Source: Rhodococcus sp. 14-2483-1-2 (lineage in GTDB: Bacteria; Actinomycetota; Actinomycetes; Mycobacteriales; Mycobacteriaceae). From it: DNA of 64,000 nucleotides. The notes beneath the pieces were generated by a model. That model made no database searches and was not told the origin of the DNA. It saw only the letters and a list, made by a program, of their open reading frames with translations. Below are positions 35,646 to 43,975 of the stretch, piece after piece. Made by a program: the position numbers and the translations under genes. The stretch spans positions 124,001 to 188,000 of the forward strand of contig NZ_NPFW01000017.1 in the NCBI RefSeq assembly GCF_002259405.1, given 5' to 3'. Every line of letters begins with the position of its first letter. Within the stretch, counting starts at the first letter, position 1.

Positions 35646-35883
35646 GTCCATCCACTCCTCAGCGCGTTCGTCCGTGCATCGTCCTCTCCACCATATTCAT
35701 GTTCGTGATGTCGATGCTCGAGGTGCTCGTGTGAAGCCGGAGGAAAACGTGATGGGTGTGAGCAGTGTGGCTGGCGGTACCGATGGGATTGTGGTGGGAT
35801 ACGACAAACGATGGAAGCTAGCAGTGGTTGTGCGATTTCTCGGGTAGGCGCGCCGCGGCGATCGAACGACAATGGAGATTTCT

Positions 35884-36621
35884 GTGCAGGTTTCGCGACG
35901 TGAACTGTTCAAGTACGCCGCCGCGGGGTCCGCGGCTGCCGTCGGATTGGTTGCGCTGGGCACGGCGACCGCGCACGCCGACGCCGGACTCGGCACACTC
36001 GTCGACTATTCGGGTGGGGTGCCGTCTGCCTCGGCGATCAAGCAGGCCGGTCACCTCGGGGCTGTCCGATACGTCTCCGATCGGCGGCCGGACGCGAACT
36101 GGATGATCGGCAAGCCGATGCGTAAGTCCGAAGCGGACTCGCTGACCTCCGCCGGGCTGGAGGTGGTCTCGAACTACCAGTTCGGCAAGGGCGCGACGTC
36201 GGATTGGCGTGGTGGGTACGCAGCGGGCGTGAAGCATGCCACGCGTGGCCTCGAACTCCACACGGCTGCAGGCGGTCCGGCTGACCGTCCGATCTACGCG
36301 TCCATCGACGACAACCCCACCGCAGTGGAGTTCGCAACCTTGATCGCGCCGTACATCCTGGGCTGGCAGTCGGTGATCGGAGCCGAGAACACGGGGATCT
36401 ACGCCAATTCACCGACCATCGAATTGGCCTCGGTCGCCGGACTCGGCCAGTGGTATTGGCAGCACAATTGGGGAACACCCAAGGGTTTCGTTCATCCCGA
36501 CGCGCACATTCATCAGATCCGAATCGACAAGGATTTCGTGGGCGGCGTCAAAGTCGACATCAACAATATTCTCAAAGCCGATTACGGGCAGTGGTCGAAA
36601 TCTGCCACCAACTTTCTCTGA
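35884..36621 (+). CDS. Rv2525c-like exported protein, DUF1906 glycoside hydrolase-like fold
   Basis: A 245-aa protein. The N-terminus VSRRELFKYAAAGSAAAVG with an A-H-A cleavage site is a twin-arginine-type export signal. The rest is a TIM-barrel-like DUF1906 domain (LVDYSGGVPSASAIKQAG; GAVRYVSDRRPDANW; IYASIDDN; GIYANSPTIE; FVHPDAHIHQIRIDKDF). M. tuberculosis Rv2525c has the same length, domain and Tat export and affects cell-wall sensitivity to beta-lactams. GGAG is 6 nt before the GTG at 35884, so I prefer it to the ATG four codons earlier. Confidence 0.85.
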   Translation: MQVSRRELFKYAAAGSAAAVGLVALGTATAHADAGLGTLVDYSGGVPSASAIKQAGHLGAVRYVSDRRPDANWMIGKPMRKSEADSLTSAGLEVVSNYQFGKGATSDWRGGYAAGVKHATRGLELHTAAGGPADRPIYASIDDNPTAVEFATLIAPYILGWQSVIGAENTGIYANSPTIELASVAGLGQWYWQHNWGTPKGFVHPDAHIHQIRIDKDFVGGVKVDINNILKADYGQWSKSATNFL

Positions 36622-36721
36622 AATACCATCGATGTAATTCATTCGGACAATCTCTGAATGCAGTGCGACATTCGGTGTCTGCCGCTCGCGCACATTCTTT
36701 CCGAATTGCCCTGTACCAACA

Positions 36722-36758
36722 GTTCGCCCCCGGCTTCTCATGGAAGCCGGGGGCGAAC
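36722..36758. terminator. Strong bidirectional terminator
   Basis: A perfect 16-bp stem (GTTCGCCCCCGGCTTC at 36722-36737 with its complement at 36743-36758) around a 5-nt loop sits between two convergent genes. Confidence 0.85.
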
Positions 36759-36781
36759 TGCGTCGGTGGTGCAGCTACGAG

Positions 36782-37627
36782 CTACGGAACGTAGACCGTA
36801 CCGATGGTGGGCAGGAAGGTGCAGCTGCGCGGCGCTGCCGCCGGGTCTTCCTTCGACTGCGTGGTGATCGAACCGGAGACGACCGACAGGACGCGTCCGG
36901 GGCCGGTGTCGGCAATCGCGGACAACGTCGCCGGACCGTCGGCGTTGATCATGGCCGCGCCGGTCAGATCCTGGGTACCCGAGCGACGGTTGTCGATGTT
37001 GAGCCAGGTCACCGTCAGAGGGGCTGCCTGCTCTGCGGCGATCGGTGCGGTGCCGAGGGCGGTGAAGACGAAGCCGGCCTGGCCTGCACCCGGTCCGGGA
37101 GGCGGCAGAGTGGCGGGGCCGGGTACGGCCAGAGCGGTTCCGACGGAATCTGCGGTGTCGGAGATGCACCCCATGCCGAGCGTCGGGTACAGGAACTGGG
37201 CGATGACGGGTCCGTCGGCCGGCAGGTCCGGTCCGCCGCCGCCGGAGCCGTCCAGGAACGTGATGACGCGCTCGAGCAGGGCCTTGACCTGGTCCGGCAG
37301 CTGCGCCGTCTCGAGCAGCGCGCGGGCCTGACCCAGCAGGTCGGCGGCCGGAGCGGCTCCCACATCGGCGGGTCCGGCTGCGGCACCGAGAATGGCCGGT
37401 GCGAACGAGGCGAGTGCTTCCACCTCGGCCAGGTTGGGCATGGGCTCACCGGGAGCGGGAAGGAACTGAGCGATCAGAGCAGCGGGATCGGCCGGTGCTG
37501 CGGGCAGATCTGCCGGTGCCATCGGCACCAATGGCTGTGCGGATGCGCTGGTCGGCACGACTAGTGCGGCGGCTGCGGCTACGGCCAAGGCTGTAACTAC
37601 GCGACGCGTTCCGCGGGTACGAAGCAC
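36782..37627 (-). CDS. Secreted protein of unknown function, paralog B
   Basis: A 281-aa exported protein with signal peptide (VVTALAVAAAAALVVPTSASA-Q). An Ala/Pro/Asp-rich helical region follows, then a domain with QFLYPTLGMGCISDTADSVG, VTWLNIDNRRSGTQDL and the terminal SCTFLPTIGTVYVP. It matches paralog A at 34112-34933 over these blocks. GGGGAA lies 7 nt before the GTG at 37627; in-frame ATGs at 37642 and 37651 are alternatives. Function is unknown; a cell-envelope role is inferred from export. Confidence 0.75.
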   Translation of the reverse strand: MLRTRGTRRVVTALAVAAAAALVVPTSASAQPLVPMAPADLPAAPADPAALIAQFLPAPGEPMPNLAEVEALASFAPAILGAAAGPADVGAAPAADLLGQARALLETAQLPDQVKALLERVITFLDGSGGGGPDLPADGPVIAQFLYPTLGMGCISDTADSVGTALAVPGPATLPPPGPGAGQAGFVFTALGTAPIAAEQAAPLTVTWLNIDNRRSGTQDLTGAAMINADGPATLSAIADTGPGRVLSVVSGSITTQSKEDPAAAPRSCTFLPTIGTVYVP

Positions 37628-37945
37628 GGTGATATTCCCCATTCTGATCATGACGCGGGCCCACGGCGACAGCCGGTGCTCGAGGGGTCACTCTATGTAG
37701 CGCAATCCCCGATGTACAGCTGTTGTCGATCGAGCCCTCCCCCGTCGCATCTATGCCAGGGCAGTCCATTGGTCACACGCTGCGAATTCTCCGCAGACGC
37801 ACACGATAACCTGTTACTGAAGTTATCAGTGTGAAAGGTGATACAAATGTTACTCGGCTGCATCCGTGGTTGGGGTGCGTGAGCGGAGCCCTATAAGCTC
37901 GACGATCGATACACGGCATCGATACCGAACGGAACCGCACGCACA
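37628..37945. other. Divergent intergenic region with AT-rich inverted repeat
   Basis: A 318-bp gap with no gene I can support. It contains a perfect inverted repeat GATAAC (37805-37810) and GTTATC (37822-37827) with an 11-bp spacer, followed by a related GTGATAC...GTTAC stretch near 37837-37854. The patch is much more AT-rich than its surroundings and probably carries the regulatory sites of the GT87 gene or of the secreted-protein gene. Confidence 0.45.
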
Positions 37946-39166
37946 GTGAACCGACTTGTTCGGCTGGCCCCCGTTCTGCTCGCGGTCTCGGTGATCAGCC
38001 GATTCGTCTGGGCCTTCGCGACGCCCAACGGAATGAACCTCGTGGACCTCCACGTCTACGTCGACGGCTCCGCGGCACTGCTCGGCGGCAATCTGTACGA
38101 CTACACGTATTCGGTACAGACCCCGGACTTCCCGCTCCCGTTCACGTACCCGCCGTTCGCCGCGCTCGTGTTCTTCCCGCTGCACTACCTGCCGTTCACC
38201 CTCGTCGGTGTCCTGTGGCAGGCCGCGACCATGATCGCGCTGTTCGCCGTGGTGAGGCTGACGCTGTCGATGGTTCTCGGCGGCGAGCGCGCCGCCGAAC
38301 CGCGCTGGGTGCGCATCGCACTGTTGTGGACCGCGCTGGGGTTGTGGTCCGAACCCGTGCGCACGACGTTGGACTACGGCCAGGTCAACGTGTTCCTGGT
38401 GCTGCTGGCGATTCTCGCGGTACGCAGCAGCAGGTGGTGGGTGGCAGGCGGATTGGTCGGCTTCGCTGCCGGAATCAAGCTGACCCCGGCCATCACCGGT
38501 CTGTACTTCCTGGCCACGCGCAGATGGAAGGCCGCGGCGTTCTCGGCAGTGGCCTTTGCGCTCACCGTTGCGGTCAGCTACGCGGCGCTCGGACACCAGG
38601 CGGCCACCTACTTCACCACGCTGCTGGGCGATGCCGACCGTATCGGCCCCGTCGGCTCGGTCTGGAATCAGTCCCTGCGCGGAGCGCTCAGCCGAATCGC
38701 GGGGGAGGACGTCGGGCAGGGCCCGCTGTGGATCGTCGCCGCCGTCGTCGCGACCGGACTCACGATCGCGGCATGGCGTGCGATCGGACGCGAAGACCAC
38801 CTGGGCACGCTGGTGATCGTGCAACTCTTCGGCTTGCTGATCTCGCCGATCTCCTGGTCGCATCACTGGATCTGGGTGATTCCGATGGTGATCTGGCTCG
38901 TGCACGGGCCGCTGCGCGGCGTCGCCGGGGCGAAGATCGTCGCGGGCTACTGGTTGGTGACGGTGACCGTGGGGGTGCCGTGGCTGCTCAGCTTCTTCCA
39001 GGAATCGATCTGGACCATCCCCCGGCCCGCACTCGAGGCGTGGGCCGGTGCTGTCGACGTCGTGGGAGCGGCTCTGTTCCTGGGCTGGGTCGTCTATGCC
39101 GGACGCGTCACGAAGGCCCGACCAGTGAGTCGATCCGACGTGCCAGATCCACATCCTTCTGCGTGA
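37946..39166 (+). CDS. GT87 polyprenol-phosphate-mannose-dependent mannosyltransferase (DUF2029)
   Basis: A 406-aa membrane GT-C enzyme with about ten helices. The first periplasmic loop carries the conserved acidic site (VDLHVYVDGSAALLGGNLYD), followed by LPFTYPPFAALVFFPL and later PISWSHHWIW. This family includes PimE and the alpha-1,2-mannosyltransferases (MptC/Rv2181 type) that build PIMs, lipomannan and lipoarabinomannan outside the membrane. Which branch it makes cannot be decided. The last 59 nt overlap the convergent pterin dehydratase gene. It begins at a GTG. Confidence 0.88.
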   Translation: MNRLVRLAPVLLAVSVISRFVWAFATPNGMNLVDLHVYVDGSAALLGGNLYDYTYSVQTPDFPLPFTYPPFAALVFFPLHYLPFTLVGVLWQAATMIALFAVVRLTLSMVLGGERAAEPRWVRIALLWTALGLWSEPVRTTLDYGQVNVFLVLLAILAVRSSRWWVAGGLVGFAAGIKLTPAITGLYFLATRRWKAAAFSAVAFALTVAVSYAALGHQAATYFTTLLGDADRIGPVGSVWNQSLRGALSRIAGEDVGQGPLWIVAAVVATGLTIAAWRAIGREDHLGTLVIVQLFGLLISPISWSHHWIWVIPMVIWLVHGPLRGVAGAKIVAGYWLVTVTVGVPWLLSFFQESIWTIPRPALEAWAGAVDVVGAALFLGWVVYAGRVTKARPVSRSDVPDPHPSA

Positions 39167-39392
39167 GACCGCCGGCAGAGTGCGTGGACAGCGTGAACGT
39201 CAGCGTCCGCCACCTGATGTCGATGTCGGGGTGATGGTCCGCCTCCTCCGCGGCGTCGGCCACGCGGTTCACCGCCTCGATCGCGGCCGGAAACGACGCT
39301 AGCTCGACGGTGCGAGTCAGCGATTTTCCGAACACGGTCCATTCGGCGAGTCGGGCGTCCTCGATGTCACGGTCGGTCAGCAGTTCGGTCAT
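39108..39392 (-). CDS. 4a-hydroxytetrahydrobiopterin dehydratase (PCD/DCoH)
   Basis: A 94-aa enzyme that dehydrates pterin-4a-carbinolamine. The active-site signature EEADHHPDIDIRWRTLTFTL and the following THSAGGLTQKDVDLARRID are intact. In actinobacteria without an obvious aromatic hydroxylase nearby it may act as a pterin recycling or moonlighting protein. It is divergent from mutT with 14 bp between the start codons. Confidence 0.92.
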   Translation of the reverse strand: MTELLTDRDIEDARLAEWTVFGKSLTRTVELASFPAAIEAVNRVADAAEEADHHPDIDIRWRTLTFTLSTHSAGGLTQKDVDLARRIDSLVGPS

Positions 39393-39406
39393 AGAAAGAT
39401 GGTGGC

Positions 39407-39820
39407 ATGTCCGGTAGACCCACCGCTGTGGTTGTCGCAGCCGCGTTGACGCACGACGGCAGCCTGCTACTCGCGCAACGAACCCGTCCGCCCGAGTTGG
39501 CGGGCCTCTGGGAACTGCCCGGCGGCAAGGTCGAGCCGGGGGAGTCGGAGGACGCGGCTCTGGTGCGCGAGCTGCGTGAGGAACTGGGCGTCGAGTGCTC
39601 GATCGGAGCGGCGCTCTCCGGCGACGTCGACCTGCCCGGTGGGCTGGTGCTGCGCGCCTACCGCGCTTCACTCATCTCGGGAATGCCTGCAGCGCTGGAA
39701 CATTCGGCCCTGCGGTGGGTGGATGCGGCGACGCTGCCGACGATGGATCTGGTCGACGCGGATCGGCTCTGGCTACCCGAACTTCAGCAGATTCTGCTCA
39801 CTTCGCCCGGGCGGTCTTGA
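39407..39820 (+). CDS. mutT: NUDIX hydrolase, MutT-type 8-oxo-dGTP diphosphatase
   Basis: A 137-aa protein with a complete Nudix box (GGKVEPGESEDAALVRELRE, then ELG; residues 38-60) preceded by LLAQRTRPPELAGLWELPGG, the MutT/CTP-pyrophosphohydrolase pattern. It sanitises oxidised nucleotides; mycobacteria have several MutT paralogs and I cannot say which this matches. The 3' end overlaps the convergent small basic protein gene by 23 nt. Confidence 0.9.
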   Translation: MSGRPTAVVVAAALTHDGSLLLAQRTRPPELAGLWELPGGKVEPGESEDAALVRELREELGVECSIGAALSGDVDLPGGLVLRAYRASLISGMPAALEHSALRWVDAATLPTMDLVDADRLWLPELQQILLTSPGRS

Positions 39821-39974
39821 GGCCCTTCTTCAGGTCCTTCTTGGTTGCGCCTGCCGACTCGAGCTTCTTCATTCGCATGATGACCACGGGGCAAGTGATG
39901 CACCGAACCTTCTTGCGACAGCATTTTTTCTTGGGCTTCATCCCCGAGACATCTACTGCCTTTATCTTGCCCAT
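39798..39974 (-). CDS. Small basic cysteine-rich protein
   Basis: A 58-aa protein (MGKIKAVDVSGMKPKKKCCR, then KKVRCITCPVV and a Lys-rich tail). Four cysteines lie within 13 residues in a CC-x5-C-x2-C arrangement surrounded by Lys and Arg, which suggests a small metal site and nucleic-acid contact. I recall similar short proteins near mutT/typA in Mycobacteriales but know no function. The start could also be three codons earlier. It converges on mutT. Confidence 0.65.
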   Translation of the reverse strand: MGKIKAVDVSGMKPKKKCCRKKVRCITCPVVIMRMKKLESAGATKKDLKKGLKTARAK

Positions 39975-40149
39975 GAGCACCAAGACTAATGGGTGGCGCA
40001 GGTCACAGACCTGAGGGTGGCGCGGGGTACCGTCGGACTACGGGTAAACTCGATCAGTCGCGAGAACCTCGCGGTGCAGCGCGCTTCTCTAGCGACATAA
40101 GCCCGCTAGCGAACAAGAGCCCGCATTCGACTCCAGGAGAATTTTTCGC

Positions 40150-42087
40150 GTGAGCGCCCCAAGCAGTGCAGACAACATCGACAGCACCACCACTTTTCGC
40201 AACGTAGCCATCGTTGCACACGTCGACCATGGCAAGACCACCCTGGTCGACGCCATGCTCCGGCAGTCAGGCGCGTTCGAGGAACGTGCCGAAGCGATCG
40301 ACCGCGTCATGGACTCGGGTGACCTCGAAAAAGAAAAAGGCATCACGATCCTGGCCAAGAACACGGCCGTTCACAAGCGCAATGCCGACGGCACCATCAC
40401 CGTCATCAACGTGATCGACACCCCCGGCCACGCCGACTTCGGCGGAGAGGTCGAGCGCGGCCTGTCCATGGTCGACGGCGTCGTCCTTCTCGTCGACGCA
40501 TCCGAGGGCCCGCTTCCGCAGACCCGCTTCGTCCTGCGCAAGGCGCTCGCCGCCTCGCTCCCGGTGATCCTGGTCGTGAACAAGACCGACCGTCCCGACG
40601 CGCGTATCGAAGAAGTCGTCTCGGAGAGCCACGATCTGCTCCTCGACCTCGCGTCCGACCTCGACGACGAAGCGTCCGAGGCAGCCGAGCTCGCCCTCGA
40701 CCTTCCTGTTCTCTACGCCTCCGGCCGTGAGGGCAAGGCGTCGCGTGTTCAGCCCGAGAACGGCAACGCGCCCGACGCCGAGAACCTCGACGAGCTGTTC
40801 GAGGTGCTGCTCAACTACGTCCCCGCTCCCAAGGGCAACGTCGACGCACCGCTGCAGGCGCACGTCACCAACCTCGACGCGTCGGCCTTCCTCGGCCGCC
40901 TCGCCCTGGTGCGTATTCACAACGGCCAGCTCTCCAAGGGCCAGACCGTGAGCTGGATGCGCGAGGTCGACGGCGAGCCCGTCGTCCAGAAGGCCAAGAT
41001 CACCGAGCTGCTCAACACCATCGGCGTCGAGCGCGTCCCCGGTGAGCGCGGCGTCGCAGGCGACATCGTCGCCGTCGCGGGCTTCCCCGACATCATGATC
41101 GGCGACACCCTCGCCGATCTGGAGGACCCGGTCGCGCTGCCTCGCATCACCGTCGACCAGCCGGCCATCTCGGTCACCATCGGCACCAACACGAGCCCGC
41201 TCGTCGGACGCGTCAGCGGCCACAAGCTCACCTCGCGCATGGTCAAGAGCCGTCTGGACCAGGAGCTCATCGGTAACGTCTCGCTCAAGGTCCTCGACAT
41301 CGGTCGCCCCGATGCCTGGGAGGTCCAGGGTCGTGGCGAGCTGGCGCTGGCCATCCTCGTCGAGCAGATGCGTCGCGAAGGCTTCGAGCTCACCGTCGGC
41401 AAGCCTCAGGTGGTCACCCAGCAGGTCGACGGCAAGCTGCACGAGCCCTTCGAAGAGCTCATGGTCGACACACCGGAGGAGTACCTCGGCGCGGTCACTC
41501 AGTTGCTCGCCGCTCGCAAGGGCAAGATGGTGCAGATGACGAACCACGGCGCAGGCTGGGTTCGCATGGAATTCATCGTTCCCTCGCGTGGCCTGATCGG
41601 TTTCCGCACCGAGTTCCTCACGGACACGCGCGGCACCGGTATCGCCAACGCCGTCTTCCACGGTTACGCACCGTGGGCCGGTGAGATCCGCGCCCGCCAC
41701 ACCGGTTCGCTCGTCTCGGACCGTCACGGCACCGTGACCCCGTTCGCGATGATCCAGCTGGCCGATCGCGGCACGTTCTTCGTCGAGCCGGGCGCGGACA
41801 CCTACGAGGGCATGGTCGTGGGCATCAACCCGCGTCAGGAAGACCTCGACATCAACGTCACCCGCGAGAAGAAGCTGACCAACATGCGTCAGTCCTCCGC
41901 AGACGTCATGGAGACCCTGGCCAAGCCCAAGAAGCTGGATCTGGAAATGGCCATGGAGTTCTGTGCAGGCGACGAGTGCGTCGAGGTGACCCCCGAGGTC
42001 GTCCGCGTCCGCAAGGTGCACCTCGACTCCAACGAGCGCGCCCGTGAGCGTTCGCGTAGCAAGACTCGCGACAAGGCTGCTCTGTAA
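40150..42087 (+). CDS. typA: Ribosome-associated translational GTPase TypA/BipA
   Basis: A 645-aa translation-factor GTPase that acts on the 70S ribosome in stress and 50S assembly. G motifs are AHVDHGKTT (G1), KGITI (G2), DTPGH (G3) and NKTDRP (G4), then the EF-G-like domains and the BipA-specific C-terminal domain. GGAGAA lies about 8 nt before the GTG. TAAACT near 40041-40046, in the 150-bp gap upstream, is a candidate -10. A hairpin terminator follows before the LpqW-like gene. The linkage to lpqW and mshB is conserved in mycobacteria. Confidence 0.96.
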   Translation: MSAPSSADNIDSTTTFRNVAIVAHVDHGKTTLVDAMLRQSGAFEERAEAIDRVMDSGDLEKEKGITILAKNTAVHKRNADGTITVINVIDTPGHADFGGEVERGLSMVDGVVLLVDASEGPLPQTRFVLRKALAASLPVILVVNKTDRPDARIEEVVSESHDLLLDLASDLDDEASEAAELALDLPVLYASGREGKASRVQPENGNAPDAENLDELFEVLLNYVPAPKGNVDAPLQAHVTNLDASAFLGRLALVRIHNGQLSKGQTVSWMREVDGEPVVQKAKITELLNTIGVERVPGERGVAGDIVAVAGFPDIMIGDTLADLEDPVALPRITVDQPAISVTIGTNTSPLVGRVSGHKLTSRMVKSRLDQELIGNVSLKVLDIGRPDAWEVQGRGELALAILVEQMRREGFELTVGKPQVVTQQVDGKLHEPFEELMVDTPEEYLGAVTQLLAARKGKMVQMTNHGAGWVRMEFIVPSRGLIGFRTEFLTDTRGTGIANAVFHGYAPWAGEIRARHTGSLVSDRHGTVTPFAMIQLADRGTFFVEPGADTYEGMVVGINPRQEDLDINVTREKKLTNMRQSSADVMETLAKPKKLDLEMAMEFCAGDECVEVTPEVVRVRKVHLDSNERARERSRSKTRDKAAL

Positions 42088-42103
42088 GACTCACTTCGTG
42101 CGG

Positions 42104-42143
42104 CAGAAGCGACGTGCCACCCTCGCGGTGCGCGTCGCTTCTG
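42104..42143 (+). terminator. Hairpin after typA
   Basis: CAGAAGCGACG (42104-42114) pairs perfectly with CGTCGCTTCTG (42133-42143) around an 18-nt loop, 16 nt after the typA stop. Confidence 0.6.
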
Positions 42144-42178
42144 TCGCAGAAGGTAGCCGACTACGAAGGAGATCCTCG

Positions 42179-43975
42179 TTGCGCAAGGTGCTGATGCCGA
42201 CGGTTCTGGTTTCTGCCATCGCTCTGGTACTCACCGCGTGCACTGCGGATCCGCCGCCCCCGATCGAGAGTGTCGAGACTCCGGTCAGCACGACGATGGT
42301 TCCGGCCGAGACCGGTGACCCGGTCGTCGTGGCCATCGACGACGTCGGTATCGGGTTCAACCCACATCTTCAGGCAGATCAGTCGCCCGCCACTGCAGCG
42401 GTGAGTTCGCTGGTGCTGCCCAGCCCGTTTCGCCCGGTCCGGAACCCCGACACCGGGGTGACCACCTGGGAGCCGGACCTGTCCTTACTGGTCTCGGCCG
42501 AGGTGACGTCGCAGTCGCCGTTCACCATCCGCTATCAGCTGCGCAACGAGGCCCAGTGGTCCGACAGCGCACCGATCGCCGCCGAGGACTTCCGCTACCT
42601 GTGGCAGCAGATGATCACGCAGCCCGGTGTCGTCGATCCGGCGGGGTACGCCCTGATCAGCGACGTGGCGTCCTCGGGCGGTGGCAAGACTGTCGACGTG
42701 ACGCTCTCGTCGCAGTATCCGGCCTGGCAGCGACTGTTCGCCGATCTGGTGCCCTCGCACCTGCTCAAGGACTCACCCGGCGGTTTCCAAGGGGGCCTGA
42801 CGGACAACGTGCCGGTCTCCGGTTCCCGGTTCAACATCAAGACCGTCGACCGGGGTCGGGACGAGATTCTGCTCGAACGCAACGACCGATTCTGGGACCG
42901 ACCCGCATCACCCGACCAGATCCTCATCCGCCGCGGGGGAACCTCCGCTCAGCTGGCCGACTCACTGCGGTCCAGTGACGCGCAGATCGCCCAGGTTCGC
43001 GGGGGCTCGGCTCTGCGAGCTCAGCTGTCCGCAATTCCCGGAGTGCGAACCGACACCATCAGGCAGTCACGCGTGCTGTCGATGACGGTCAACGGTCGAG
43101 CTCCCAACATGTCCGATTCTGCTGTGCGGCAAGGGATATTCGGTCTTCTCGACCCGAATCTTCTGGCCACGGTCGGAGCAGGCGGCGGCGCGACGGATCT
43201 TCGGGCGGCGGCGCAGCTGTCCTCGCCGTCGGATCCCGGCTATTCCGCGACCGCTCCTGCCCCCATCGGCAGAACGGCCGCCCTCGATCTGCTCGACCGG
43301 GCCGGGTTCGTGCCGACACCCGACGCAGTGGTGACATCCACACCGAACCCGAGCGCAACGACCACCGCCGCGCCGACGACGAGCCCCGACCCGACGAGCA
43401 CGGGCGCTCCGGCTCCGAGTGTCACCCGCCTCGCGGACGCGACCGGTACCGCGTTGCGGTTCGTGATCGGTGCCGTCGAGAACGACGACATCGCGCTCGC
43501 GGTCGCCGGGACCGCCGCCGACGAACTCATCGGCGCGGGCATCGACGCCACCGTCACGCCACTGCCCGCCGACGAGCTGTATTCGACGGCGTTGACCGAC
43601 GGAACGGTCGACGCGGTGGTCGGATGGACCAGCGCCGGAGTCGACCCTGCGACGGCCCTCGCCTCACGGTTCGGCTGCGTCGACGAACCGGCCGACGGCA
43701 GTGGCAACGGCGTCGAGGTGCCGCGCAACCTGTCCGGACTGTGCGTTCCGGAACTGCAACCGACGATCGACAGGGCACTGGTGAGCGGACTCGAGCCGTC
43801 CGTGGCCACCGACGACGTCGAGCCCAAGCTGTGGTCGCTGGCGTCGACGTTGCCGATCATGCAGGACTCGTCCGTGGTGGCTGCCGTTCCCGGAATCACC
43901 GGCGTCTCGCTGACCGGCCCGGTGGAGGTCGGGATCTTCTCCGACGCAACGCAGTGGATGCGGACACCCCGATGA
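42179..43975 (+). CDS. lpqW: LpqW-like lipoprotein, solute-binding protein family 5
   Basis: A 598-aa lipoprotein with signal sequence and lipobox VLTAC (lipid-modified Cys21). The mature part has the two-lobed peptide/nickel-binding SBP_bac_5 fold. In mycobacteria LpqW, from the same position between typA and mshB, does not feed a transporter but modulates how PIM precursors are directed to lipomannan and lipoarabinomannan. A Thr/Pro/Ser-rich low-complexity insert of about 27 residues interrupts the C-terminal lobe near nt 43335-43420. AAGGAG lies about 7 nt before the TTG start. The stop overlaps the mshB ATG. Confidence 0.82.
   Translation: MRKVLMPTVLVSAIALVLTACTADPPPPIESVETPVSTTMVPAETGDPVVVAIDDVGIGFNPHLQADQSPATAAVSSLVLPSPFRPVRNPDTGVTTWEPDLSLLVSAEVTSQSPFTIRYQLRNEAQWSDSAPIAAEDFRYLWQQMITQPGVVDPAGYALISDVASSGGGKTVDVTLSSQYPAWQRLFADLVPSHLLKDSPGGFQGGLTDNVPVSGSRFNIKTVDRGRDEILLERNDRFWDRPASPDQILIRRGGTSAQLADSLRSSDAQIAQVRGGSALRAQLSAIPGVRTDTIRQSRVLSMTVNGRAPNMSDSAVRQGIFGLLDPNLLATVGAGGGATDLRAAAQLSSPSDPGYSATAPAPIGRTAALDLLDRAGFVPTPDAVVTSTPNPSATTTAAPTTSPDPTSTGAPAPSVTRLADATGTALRFVIGAVENDDIALAVAGTAADELIGAGIDATVTPLPADELYSTALTDGTVDAVVGWTSAGVDPATALASRFGCVDEPADGSGNGVEVPRNLSGLCVPELQPTIDRALVSGLEPSVATDDVEPKLWSLASTLPIMQDSSVVAAVPGITGVSLTGPVEVGIFSDATQWMRTPR

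Noticed and set aside
40267-42021. A 584-codon open frame antisense to typA, and similar long antisense frames (536-1852, 37850-39154, 26899-28470).
   Set aside because: They lie opposite well-identified genes and arise from high GC and codon bias; their products are low-complexity and show no family motif.
42088-42178. Hairpin region after typA considered as an RNA regulator of lpqW.
   Set aside because: A single 11-bp stem directly after a stop codon is better explained as a terminator.
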